64,000 nucleotides of DNA from Ifrita kowaldi (lineage: Eukaryota > Chordata > Aves > Passeriformes > Cinclosomatidae), in assembly GCA_013398055.1 (NCBI GenBank), contig VZRS01014431.1, positions 398,426 through 462,425 of the forward strand, in the 5' to 3' direction. Below the pieces are notes generated by a model. That model was given only the letters and a program-made list of their open reading frames with translations. It was not told the origin of the DNA and searched no databases. Positions 37,192 through 48,400 of the stretch are shown here, one piece after another (positions within the stretch are counted from its first letter, which is position 1; every line of letters starts with the position of its first letter). The translations under genes were made by a program, and so were the position numbers.

Positions 37192-37312
37192 TTCACAGAA
37201 TCACAGAATTGTTAGGGTTGGAAGGGACTTCTGGAGATCAGCCAGCCCAACCCCCATGCCAAGGCAGGCTCACCTGGAGCAGGTTACACAGGAATGTGTG
37301 TCCAGGTGGGTT
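37192..37312 (-). mobile_element. CR1 LINE 3' fragment, antisense
   Basis: On the + strand it begins TTCACAGAATCACAGAATTG, continues GTTGGAAGGGACTTCTGGAG and CCAGCCCAACCCCC, and ends GGAGCAGGTTACACAGGA and GTCCAGGTGGGTT. This is the reverse complement of an avian CR1 3' end. It is 5'-truncated at about 121 bp. The intact double CACAGAATC motif at its edge marks the original 3' terminus. Inactive. Confidence 0.94.
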
Positions 37313-40300
37313 AAATTGTTGTGCTTGGAAGAAGAAAATCTTCCTCCACTTTCTCCTTTCTCAGAAGGCAGAAATTCCCAACAGGGACACTGGAGAAATG
37401 ATTTATGATATGGAGTATTCTGTAATGGTGGGAACGCCTCAGTATTACACCCAGTTTTGGTGGCCAAGTGTCCTGCTACAGCAGAACCCACAGCTCGGTG
37501 TCCCCTGTCCTCAGACATTCCATGACTGGTCCCAGTCAGACAGACTGAGGGATTGGCCTCTGAAAAGTCTGAGGGAAATCCATGAGGTTTTGGCCATGTT
37601 GCAGCAACTATGACGGCTCAGATGAAATTGGAAGTCAATCAGGTTTGTCCTCCTAATCACTTGATGGCTTTCAAACATCCCACTTGAGACACAAGGAAAG
37701 GAAAAGGAGATGGGAAGCCCAGACTCAGAAGCTCTGAGGATTAATTTGTTTAGGGTTGGCAGGGCTGTGACAAACGTGTCGATCACTGCCAGCCAGGAGA
37801 GCTGCTGCTCGTCCCAACGGGAGAGCCAGCTACCATTGCTGATGCCACCAAATATCCAAACAGTCAGGAACTACCCCTCCTCCCTCAAGTATTTCCCACC
37901 AAAAATGGCAGTGAGATGCTGATAAAGATGGTGCTTTAACACCCTCAGCTTGTGGCCAGCAGTCTGGCATCTCTGGTGATGCTCAGCTCAGGCTGAGACA
38001 AACAGGAGGCCCATGCCAAGATGCTTTGCAGTCAGTGGCCTGGTGCCAGAGTGTCATTTTTCACAGAAGGGACACAATACCAGGCAATCTGGCTGAGAAT
38101 GAATAAAAATGTCATCTGTGTTCACTCCATTTCAAGGGCTCATGTAGTATTGTTCTCCTCATGTGCAATAAAATTCCAATTGATCCAGGAGACAGATCAA
38201 AAGATGCTTCTCGGGGACCTATTGGTCAGTCTTCCAACCTTGACAAGGAACTCGCATCAAACCATTACATTTTATAGCAGTGATTAAAGAGGGTTCATTT
38301 TTTTTCATGAGCTGGGGCTGGTTTATTTTTTGCCTACTGGAAATTTGTCTCTTCTTTCACCCAGCAAAAAAGCACAAGACTGAGACAATGAGACTGCATG
38401 GAAAAGAAATACGCTTAGCAGAAATAGCAAACCACCAGATTTGCACATTGCTGGAGATACAAAAGGAAAGATGATTGAGAAAAGGCTGCAAAGCCAAAAA
38501 AGCACTGACAAGATTTATCTGCCATCTGCGAGAAAGAAAGGAGCAAACAGAAATAAACACACACGTGAGAAGGCAAAAGGAATGAACAGGGGTTTATTAT
38601 CGTGGGGGACCTTTCAGTGACTGAACTTGAAAAACTTTGCTGAAACAGAGACATGGTTTTTGAAAGAGTTTGTGTAATTTCTGTCCTCAGTGGCTGTATA
38701 TGCACAGTGAGACAGCCTCTACTTGGGCCCTATCCCAGGAAAAGCAAGCAAGAGCTACCCAAGGAGCACAAAGATCATGGCTAGTTTTGATGTGCTTCCC
38801 TAGAGAGAGGCCTCTGTATTTTTCTGGCCCTTTGCACATCATCTGCACGCTCTGCAAGGACAAAGTTGGGATAGTCACTTGTGCAAGGTAAAGAAGATCC
38901 TTTATTTTTTATCTGGTTAGACTGAATTCACCACTTCTTGAGAGTTGTTTAGCCTCCTCGTCTCCTAAAGACAGCCATGGATATCGGAGGTATTGAGTAA
39001 CATGCAGAAAATCCCTGACAAATGGGCTGTGCCAGCTGGTGCTAATGGGAAACAGTAGCAGGGAGCTGGGAAAAGGGTAAAGCTCCCTGTGCCATCTCAG
39101 TGCATTCCTGCCAACAGCTCCTGATACGATCTGATTCTAAACACACCCCTCAAGACTAGATTTTCATGCTTGGAGAGAGATGAGGAACAGCTGACAAGTC
39201 TCTGTGAGCCATCATAATGAAGAAACTGTAAAATAACAGATACAGCAAAACAGAAGCTGGCAGCAGAGGAGAGCATGCACTCCTGAGCAGGGAACAGAAG
39301 TGATGGATATTTAAAATATGGAACTTTTCTCATTTTCCCGTGAGAGGGTTCTCCATCCTCGCTAGTGAGTCGAACAAAAGCAATAAAAATTTGTGTCTCA
39401 AAAAGTAATAATAAAAAACCCAAATCAGAGAATCCCAAAGAAGAGCTTTGTGTTTTCAAATCTGAAGAATGACCCAAAGTATCTACGCTCCAAAAGCCAA
39501 CCCTGAACATGACTTGATAACCCCTGACTTCAAAAAAATCACCAGTGGAGATTGTCCCACCTGCCACAGCCATTAGGATTCTCATCCTAGTCCATGTGAC
39601 TGGAGCTGCAGGGAAGCTATCCCAGCCATAACTCTATTCAGTACCAGCTTGCTCTGTGACCCGAAGATTTACCTGGCTGCAGCCTGGGAGAGGAGCAGCA
39701 CAACAGCAGAGCTGGGTTCAGCCTCCAAGGTGCTCTGCGCAAGCCGTACATGTGATACATCACTTAAACAGGGGCTGCAGGAAGAAGTTACCATAAAGTT
39801 TCCATTCCAAAGCACTAAAACCTTACATTTACTTATTAAATTTCAGTTGGGGCCCCAGGCAATTGAACAGAACACCAGTCTAGCTACTGCGTTTTGCTTT
39901 ACTTACTGCTACTGACATGCAGCCGTAACTCACAGCGAGAAATCACAAAGCCTAGGAGACCCTAATCTTGGCCAACCATCCCTTCCACCTCTGGCTGCCG
40001 GGGTAAAGCTGAAGGCACATTTAAGGTTTGGTTTTTACTTAGTGTTTTTTTGCCTTTCTTTTCTTTTCAGAGCGTTATGGGAGTGTGGAACAAAAGAAGA
40101 ATGGCATATCCTCTGTTTAAGAGCCCCTGATTCAAGCCCCAGTCGGGACAATGGCAGGATTCTCATGTATTTTGTAGGTGTTTAAGAATAACCCAAGGAG
40201 CCCAGTTGGAAAGCCACTGCTCTCAGGGGCCTGCTGGGGATCTCTGCTCCCTCCTGCCCACTGCTGCTCTCAAATGGCTGCAAATACAGAGGGGTGGAGG

Positions 40301-42170
40301 GACCAAGCCCTGAGAAATCCCCCAGCAGCCTAAAGCTCAGACTGGCAGCATCCCTGAGTTGTGCAATGCAAGGAGCTGGGTGCTGCTTTAGGGCTCTGCT
40401 CCTCTGGGAATGTTGCAAAGTGGGGTCTGAGCTGATAAAACCTGCTGTAGTCATGGTTCCTACTCTTTGACAATCATTTTATTGGTAAAGACTTTGAAGC
40501 TCTGACCCTTTCTCATGTGGTGTTTCTATAATGCTCAGCACAGCAAGGAAGAATGAATTTTCTGTAAAGTTCTATAGAAATCTGATTCCCCATAAGCTAG
40601 GCTTCAGCGGCTCAAGGAATGGCACTAAGTGCTCAAAACCTGTCGAGTCTCAGAATATCTTGAAATTGGCTTGAAAATCCCGAAAAATTGTTAAGAAATA
40701 TAGAAGACTTTTTTTACGTGCTTTTCAATTTTGGAGCCTAGAACATAATAACCACATCATCTTTTAAGCTCTTCCACCACACCATGAAGACTAGAAACGT
40801 GTGGGTTTGCACCTCTCTAAAGAAGCGATGTGCTGGGGAAAATTTTGGTATAATAAAAATGAGATTTCAAAGAAATAGCACAATTAAAACTGCTCAGGCT
40901 TTAGGAAAACCCCCCTGCATTTCTGGAAAGGGTCACAGTAAGATTCACAGTAATGCCACCAGGCTTGGTACCTCCATACTCCTCCTCCAAGGCCAAGTCT
41001 CCACTCCACAGCTGTGGATCTCCTTCCCTCAGGTAGCACAAGAGAAAAGGGGGTTAAGCAGTGGGAAGGAGTGACCAACAGCCTTGTAAAATACGCAGTA
41101 AACAATCAGTAAGACCACTCAGCTGTTGTTGCAACCCCCTGAATTATGCTGGATAATTAATATATTAGCAATTCTTCGGTATTTGCTAATCCCAAATGTT
41201 TATTCCAGGGTCAAGCCCAGAAACAGCCTCACTCAAACAAACAACAGGAGCAGCACAGGCTGGAATTAAGCAGCAATAGAGCAAAGAGCTACAACATGTG
41301 CTCAACTCTGCTGTAGGGATGCACGCACGCTTAGAAAGTTAAGCTTGGGGTTAAATATTTTATTGGATTGAGACCAGATGAATTCTGTAGTTAGGTTATT
41401 GTTATCATTACTACAATCATCATTACTACTGAGCAGGGAACAGTACATCTTAAAGCTGCCTAATCTTTTTCAAAATAATGTTTTCAAGCAATTTATCCAG
41501 AATATAGTGGCATTTACACTTCTCAAGCTAATGATTCAAAAGGGCAGGATCAGTGACGATCGGATTCGTTATGACAAAGCTGAGCAGGTCTAATAACTCC
41601 TCTGGTTTTGATAATCTTCAGCACCTTAAAAACTCCGAACGATGGAGCAGAATGTACAGCAAGTAAACACTGGCAGGAATATTTGGATATGCAGAGCAGA
41701 AGAAGGAGGGGAGTTTAGGCATTCCTATCTTGTTTGTTTTCAAACACAATGTTCCTGCTGTAAAGAGATGGTTAAGAGCAGATGTTGACATTCAAAACCC
41801 TTTTTCGTATTTAAAGTACTAATACTGAATAATATTACAACAGATGAGAGGATAGCGCTCCTCTAGAGAGATTTATCCTTTACTTTTTCAAAAGCGACGG
41901 GCATTTCAGATGTTCAGGAACTGTGACTGTAACACATCTGTATTTTTATTTAATTACCCTTTTCCTAAATGAGGTTACAGCATGGCATGTGGTGTCTTTC
42001 AAACCAGACACCTGTAGTCAGAATTAGAAACTTCACAGCTACCTCCCCTTAAGTTCCCAGGGGTTGGGGAGGTGGTGGGGAATTGTTCAGCTCAGACAGG
42101 GGGAAAGCTGGCAACCTCATCAGCAGCGTTATCAAGGCCTCTGCAGATCTGAATAGCTTTCCTGTCTGCA
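37313..42170. other. Non-coding stretch, no gene recognised
   Basis: About 4.9 kb. A short stretch at about 37425-37485 resembles a sense CR1 reverse-transcriptase region, and a strong 3' splice-site look-alike ends at 40070; both are described under findings. Open frames reach 162 codons (39097-39585, -) but match nothing known. A G-rich patch at 42060-42080 has three runs of four G. Confidence 0.55.
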
Positions 42171-42215
42171 TATTTTTATATGTATGTATATGTATTTATT
42201 TATTCATTTTATTTT
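42171..42215. repeat. T/A-rich (TATG/TATT)n simple repeat
   Basis: A degenerate TATATGTATGTATATGTAT tract is followed by TTTATTTATT. Low-complexity microsatellite sequence. Confidence 0.8.
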
Positions 42216-42288
42216 AAGGCTAGTTCCAACAGGAAAAAGGTAATAGAACAGTGAGAATTTCCTGTGACAGTATAACCAGAAGAAAGGG

Positions 42289-42304
42289 AAAAAAAAAAAA
42301 AAAA
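42289..42304. repeat. Poly-A run of 16
   Basis: Sixteen consecutive A, the longest homopolymer seen in the window. It is followed by AAGCAAAGCCC and another A-rich stretch. No retroposon body was identified. Confidence 0.9.
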
Positions 42305-42553
42305 GAAGCAAAGCCCATTAAATAAAATAAACCTAGACAAAGCCTTATGTAAAACTGAAATAAGGCTGAGATGCCCCAGGTGCAACATGGGTCAACTGTC
42401 CTTGCTACGGCTCAACGCTGGAAAAATGCCCAGCTTTTGTAAAAGCTCCCAAAGCCACGGGAGAAGGCTCAAGATGTTGACTGGCCTTGGGCTACGCACT
42501 TGGCTGCTGCAGAGGCAGCGACCTTTGTTCCCGACACAGGGCTGGATTATTAA

Positions 42554-42660
42554 TTTTTTTTTTTTTGTTTTCACCAGAGTTCTTCCCTCTCACAGGAAGA
42601 AGAACTGCTTGGCAGTAGGGGTTTGCAGCCTGACATTTTGGCATCTGATTTTTTTTTTTT
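42554..42660. repeat. Two poly-T runs
   Basis: Thirteen T at 42554-42566 and twelve T at 42649-42660. The second is immediately followed by CACAG|G, giving a textbook-looking polypyrimidine tract and 3' splice site on the + strand (discussed under findings). Confidence 0.85.
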
Positions 42661-42666
42661 CACAGG

Positions 42667-45099
42667 CAAAACTCTTATGCAGAAAATGGATTTAAGCCCA
42701 TTGTTTGCTCTGGTTTCACGTGGCTGGCAGTTTCAGGAGATTCTGAGCGGGAATGCAGCTGCAGAGGGTGCTGCAAAGCCCCACCTGTGTGCATTTGTTC
42801 CTGTGCCACACAGCCCAGGGCACTGGGCACTCCATGTAAAAGGTCAGGCTTCTCCACGGAACATCTCAACAAGAATAAATGGATGGAATTGGAGGTCAAT
42901 CAGTGATATTCCCCTGTCTCTTCTCACAAACAGACCCCAATTCACTTTCTGAAAGTCCCCAGCAATGACTTCTGAACAGGGTGGACAGAAGACCCAGAAG
43001 TGGAATTGCGGAATGCTGGTCCTACCACTTACCACCTTGCTTTTTAAGCCTTTCCCTTCATTTCAGTGGTTGATGGAGCAAAGAAAAGGGCCTGTGGAAG
43101 AGGTGTGGAGTAGGGATGGAAATGCTCTCCACCACATTTTTTCCGAAGAGAGTAAAACCCACCAACTTCCTCCAGGACCAATGCTTGCTCAGTGTTGCAG
43201 GGGCAACAACAAACACGGTGCTATTAATGCTTGCTCTTTAAATTATTATTATTTCATACTACCACAGCACCTGTGGATTCCCTTTGTGGGGCAGTAACCC
43301 ACAGTGACAGACACCATGCAAAGCCAGCACAAACAGATGGTTCTGAACCAGGGAGCCTTCACACCAAGGCAAAACCCAGCAGCTGATGTTGCAGACCAGG
43401 GGAGTCCCCGGAAACCAACTCTGCTCACGCAACCATCAGAGAGCTCAGAGCACCAACAGCCCCACTGCTCTGAAGGGTTTACAGCAATCCAAGAAAAAGA
43501 GGTTTTAAAGAGAAAATGGGGAGAGTGATGCAGCTGCCTGAACAGCACAGGGAAACACGTGAGGGTGCTTTCTGATTTTAACAGCTGGGGAACGCAGGGT
43601 GGCACAATGCGTTGATCAGAAGCCAAAACTGGCATCTTAACCACAAAACAAAAGTACTGTATCGGGTGGGAAAAGGTCCCCTTTTTTGGTTCCCTTTTTT
43701 TCCCCCCGCAAAAAACCAAATAGATTATGTATGATATGACCAAGAGCAGCCACATGCGAGAGAGATGCAGCGAGAGGGGTAGGCAAGGCAAGTGATTATT
43801 TTGAAGCATAAAGAACATTCATGCACAGGGTGAGATTGGATTTGCCAGGGCCAGAATCAGCAAAGTTGTAACAGTGATTGGGGAGCACGGTAATGACAGC
43901 CTGGGCAAGCATGTGAGCCAGGAGAGGGGACAGAAATGGCAGTGTTTCAGAGAGGCTACCCAGAAACAAGTGGCCAGAGCTTGACACTGCCTGGAGGCAT
44001 GAATCTAGAGACAGGAGTGAAAGATAACATCCACGGGTCTGAGTGACAGGCAGGATCATAATACTGTCCATGTTGCTTGAGAGATCTAGAGGGAAAAGTC
44101 TTGTTTGAGGCATGCTGAGTGTTAGCTGACAGCTGGTCTTCTTCAAGGGGACATTATTGGGGGCAGGAACACCACAGAAGTGGGACTCTCGTGGTATAAG
44201 CAGGTGGTCTCTGTGGCACCAGCACAGGGGCAGAAACTAAATTCAGGTTTGCAGAGAAAATTACCAAGAGATATGGAGTAGAAAATTAGGGGACAATGAC
44301 CAAAGTGAATCCCTTTAAGCCCCAAAGAAACATTAGGAGACCTCTGTTCTCCCTTCCATAGAGCTAAACTGCTCCCTCCTGGGAAGGCCCATCTCTAGTG
44401 CTTGGAAAAGTACTTCCAGGAAAGTAGTTGTGTTCTCCCCAGCCTCCATGCCCTTCCTTTTCAGATGAAATTAAGCAATGGAAAACAGGACAACTTTTCC
44501 AGCAAACATGATTTTACAGCACAAGCCTCATCACTCATCCTTCTGCACTTATTATAATAAGAGTATTTTTGTTGTTTTAAATGGGGAAAACAAACAAAGG
44601 AACCCATTCTGCAATACATGCCCCTCTCCCTCACCCACAGAAACACTCCTAAAACACAAGGTTTGGAGCTTGTGGCTTGAGAACTCCCTTTCATGTCAGT
44701 ACCCACAGTGAAGCCTTGGCAGGGCAAAGTGCCTGAACCTGTGCCCACTCTCTGCTGTCACCCCAAATTTCCTCCTCCTGCCCTTTTCCTAAATATTGCC
44801 TCACCCTCAGAAAGTCCCCCACGGAGAAACAAGCCCAAATTCAACGTTGGCTTTACATAAATTAAAAAGCAGAGTATTTGTCTGATCCCTCAGCCGCCAT
44901 CAATCAGCTCTTTCTGAGGCTGCAGGAGTCTCACTGACGTACAAGAAGCGATTCTGAGGTTGGTGCTGGAGGCGGATGTTGCAGGTGCCAAAACAGACGT
45001 GGTGTGGTACCTGCAATTACCAACTACCTGGTGCTCCAACTCTTGTAACATTTTGGCAACAGGCACCGTGTCCAGTTCCACTTCAAAGCTGCCTCTGTG
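42667..45099. other. Non-coding stretch, no gene recognised
   Basis: It contains the second-longest open frame of the window (43249-43818, -, 189 codons). That frame starts with a hydrophobic segment but has no recognisable domain and no plausible exon boundaries. A 63-codon frame at 44890-45081 (-) also lacks homologues I know. Otherwise unique sequence. Confidence 0.5.
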
Positions 45100-45470
45100 C
45101 TTTCAGAATCACGGTTAAGTGCTCTCTTTAATTACTACGTGTTTGCAGTATGTTTTTAATCATCATCATTAAAGGATTGAACACAACCCACTGAGATGCA
45201 GAAGTGTAAACATGAGCAATAATTATTCCAACCTCTTCACTGGTTTCAGGTAATGATCACATTATATATTTAAAGCTGCTCCTTGGTTTATATGGTCTGT
45301 TTTAGGATCATGTTATCCTGGGCATTTCTAGTCAAGGCCAACTAAAGGTTAAGGTCTGTAAGGGAGGGGGAAGCCTGTTTAAAACTTATTTTAAAGGCTT
45401 TTAGCTATTTAAAGTCAATGCCTGTGACCTGTTAAGGATCAGCAAAGATGAAGACATCTGCCTCATGCAA
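45100..45470. promoter_or_regulatory. Candidate conserved AT-rich non-coding block
   Basis: Repeat-free sequence with TTTAATTA, TTTTAATCATCATCATTAAA (an imperfect hairpin), AATAATTATT and TTATATATTTAAAG words and no open frame. Enhancer-like texture only; conservation was not tested. Confidence 0.25.
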
Positions 45471-48400
45471 TTCCAGAGTAAACAGCTCTGCTGCAGAACT
45501 AGAAGGCAACTTAAAGTTGGAATTTCAGTTTAATTTATGGTAGACGCACCACTGGAATTTCTCAGTGTAGAAATGGTGATGTTAGTTTTAATCAAACTAA
45601 CACGGGTTAGAAGCACTCCAACACGGCAGCCCAGCCCTCACAGATGTGCTAATATTTGCCCTAGTTTTCAAAAAACAAGTGGGAGAGGAAGGGAAGAGCT
45701 TGTCATTAAGGCATGGCTTTGAAAGGGCCTCTGAGGCCATCGGTCAGTCCCCGCTGACCAAGCCTCCCACGCAATAACTGTGTCCTTTGCTGTCCTCCTC
45801 AACCCTGTCTCCCAAAGTTTAGGAGGTACAGCTTTCCCCATTTAATTTTGTGGCCCCTGATCACTTTTTTGGCCATGCAGCTGACAAAGCCAGGCTGTGC
45901 AAAGAGAAATAATCCACGCTCAGAGCTCACCTTCAGCTCGCCTGCCTGCCGTCACAGCCGTGTGCAGTCACCCCAAGCATCCACCTTTTCTTCTTCTGGG
46001 ACTGTCCCGAATTCTACCATTTCAAATCTGACTCATCTGTCCTTCAGCAGCCTCCCAAATCCTTAAAAAAAGGCTTGAGGGATTAAACACATGAAAAGGC
46101 TGCCCAAGTGCTTTCCGATGGATGAGAAATACCCATATACATCACTTAATGCACAGCGAGGATGAATTTGAGACAGATTAGCTGCTTTTCCTTTAAAAGT
46201 TACATAAAAGACCTCACATTTGCCATGGATGCAAGCAGGAATGTCTGACTCTGTGTGTCTAACCCTAAGCTACAATCTTTCCTGAGCAAAACTGCTTGAA
46301 TTGTTTTCAACGGGAGGCATGTTTTGTTTGGGGTTTTGTTGTTTGACTAGTATCTTGTTTGTGTTTCAAAAAATATTTTTCCTAGATTTCCAGTGAAATA
46401 CCAGGCATGGAAAATAATTGTTGACATGGTTTTAAAACCTTGTGACTTGTTTCTTGAATTTATTTTTCTTGGTAAAATATAGAAGAACTGTCTGGCCACT
46501 GGAAAGTTTGAAATAAATATAATATTTACAAAATACCTTCTGAAAAAATTTTGATGACGTCCCACCAGACCCATTCCAGTTTATCCTTGGCTCTGAAGTG
46601 GAACTCCTGGTTGACCTCATGACACAATTTTCTGTGCCACCATTCCCTATTTGTCGAGATAATAGGAATTCTAGTCTCCAACTAAGTGATTCTTCATCAG
46701 AAAAGTGACAGTTCATCAGATTGAAGGTTACTGCAGAAATATATCAGCTTTGAATAATTACAGCATTTGTGGGAGATATTTCTCCAGTTCAAGATGGAGA
46801 TTCCAGTGAAAAAAAACAAACAAAAAACACTCAATCAACTTTATCTCAATAGTGATAATAAAACCCCCAAAACAGGCTATTTCAGAGGATAGCAAGGCTT
46901 TGTTTTTCACGAGCTCTCTGGCAGAAATATCAGGCCAAGATTTGACCAGGCTTGCAAAGGTGGATTTTCATTGAAAACGCACCAACACCACCCACCAGCC
47001 GTGCCCAAAACATCCAATATGTAAATGAAAAATCATTAGGCATGGACTGCAAGCAGGCTGACTCCCCCTTCGGTGGGTGCAGTCCAAGGCATGTCCCACA
47101 CTGCTGCACAAAGCTGGCAGCGGCACACAGAGCTCCATCCACCCCGCTGCCCACCGGCCATCTGTGCCCACAGGTGGGGACGGGAAGAAAGGCAGGCTCC
47201 ACCCTGTTCCCAAAGGATGGCTTCAACCTTTTCCCCCAAGTGAAAAGAGCTCAGCCAGGCTCACGGTCTTCAATTCATAAGTGTTCATCTATGAAATCGG
47301 ATTCCCACCCCTCTCCACTAAGAATCTGCTATTTCAACGAAGCACAAGATGTCAGGATTTTTGCCAACATGAGCACAGCTGTCAAAATTTCATCCTTGGA
47401 AAGAATCCCAGATAGACACATGTTTTACCCCAGCCAAAATGGTCAAACTTTGCAGAGAAACATTCAGAGAGGAAAAAGGTTCCATATTGTCACTGCGATA
47501 GCTTGGGATTGCTCACAGCTAGACAACTGGGATGTGGTGTTTTAATAGCTGAACCATTAAAAGCAACAGGCATCTTGCTATTGACAGCAATAAGAACAGA
47601 TTCAGTGCCTTTGGCACAAGATTATCAAAAGCAGCATTGCAGGAAAGGAAATAAGCTTGTTTGAATTTGGGAGACAACAAATAAAGGGGAAAATATGCTT
47701 GCAATTTTCTATTTCTCTACCATGTTTTTCTAAATAACTTCAGCACTTTTGCCTGGTGTTTCCAAAAGAAGTCTGAGCACTGCTGGGTTTATGTTGTCCT
47801 TGGATTTGTGTCCTTTCAAGCTCACCTGGAAATCCAAGCCTAAGAGACTTGGCTGGAACATTTTCTGCCGAGCCTGAACAGAGCAAGATTCCCAACCCCC
47901 TGAGCAGGGGAACATCAACCTGTTTCTTCTGATGTGAGGAGAACAAATGACTTTGCCCAGGTCACAGGTAGGGGCAGTGGCCAAGCTAGCAGGGGCCCAG
48001 CAATGCCCCGATTCTTCCTGCAAATGGGACCTGCACATGTTGCTTTTCTTAGCATGGCCCGAGCTGTGTGCAAGCAGCCCACAGACAAGAGGTGAATTCC
48101 TACAGCCGAAGGGGTGGGGAGGGGAGGTGCCATCAGGAACAGCAACCATTATCCTCTTTACTGGAAAACGTGTATCTGAATGGCCAAATTTACTAGCTGT
48201 TCAAGAACTTTGTGAGATTTATGAGGCTCAAGAAAAAAATTTACTAGAAAGACATAAAACTTCAGTGGTTTGAAATGGAAATGTTTGCAAAGGACTTGGG
48301 ATCAGCTGGTTTCAATTGCAAGCCTATCTGAAGCAGGGAGGGCTTCAGTTCAGGGCTGAGGACCTCAAATCTCTCCCAACCTGACCCTCCCAAGACAGCT

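Noticed and set aside
40100..40145. tRNA-like B box (GATTCAAGCCCC)
   Set aside because: No matching A box or foldable cloverleaf around it.
42060..42080. G-quadruplex candidate on + strand
   Set aside because: Only three runs of four G fall within range; the next G run is beyond a 7-base loop.
44890..45081. 63-codon - strand frame with a protein-like look
   Set aside because: It starts only at a GTG, has an upstream stop close by and resembles no family; the length is well within chance.
45710..45775. Possible CR1 segment (GAAAGGGCCTCTGAGGCCATC...)
   Set aside because: One CR1-like phrase without the neighbouring conserved words; too weak to annotate.
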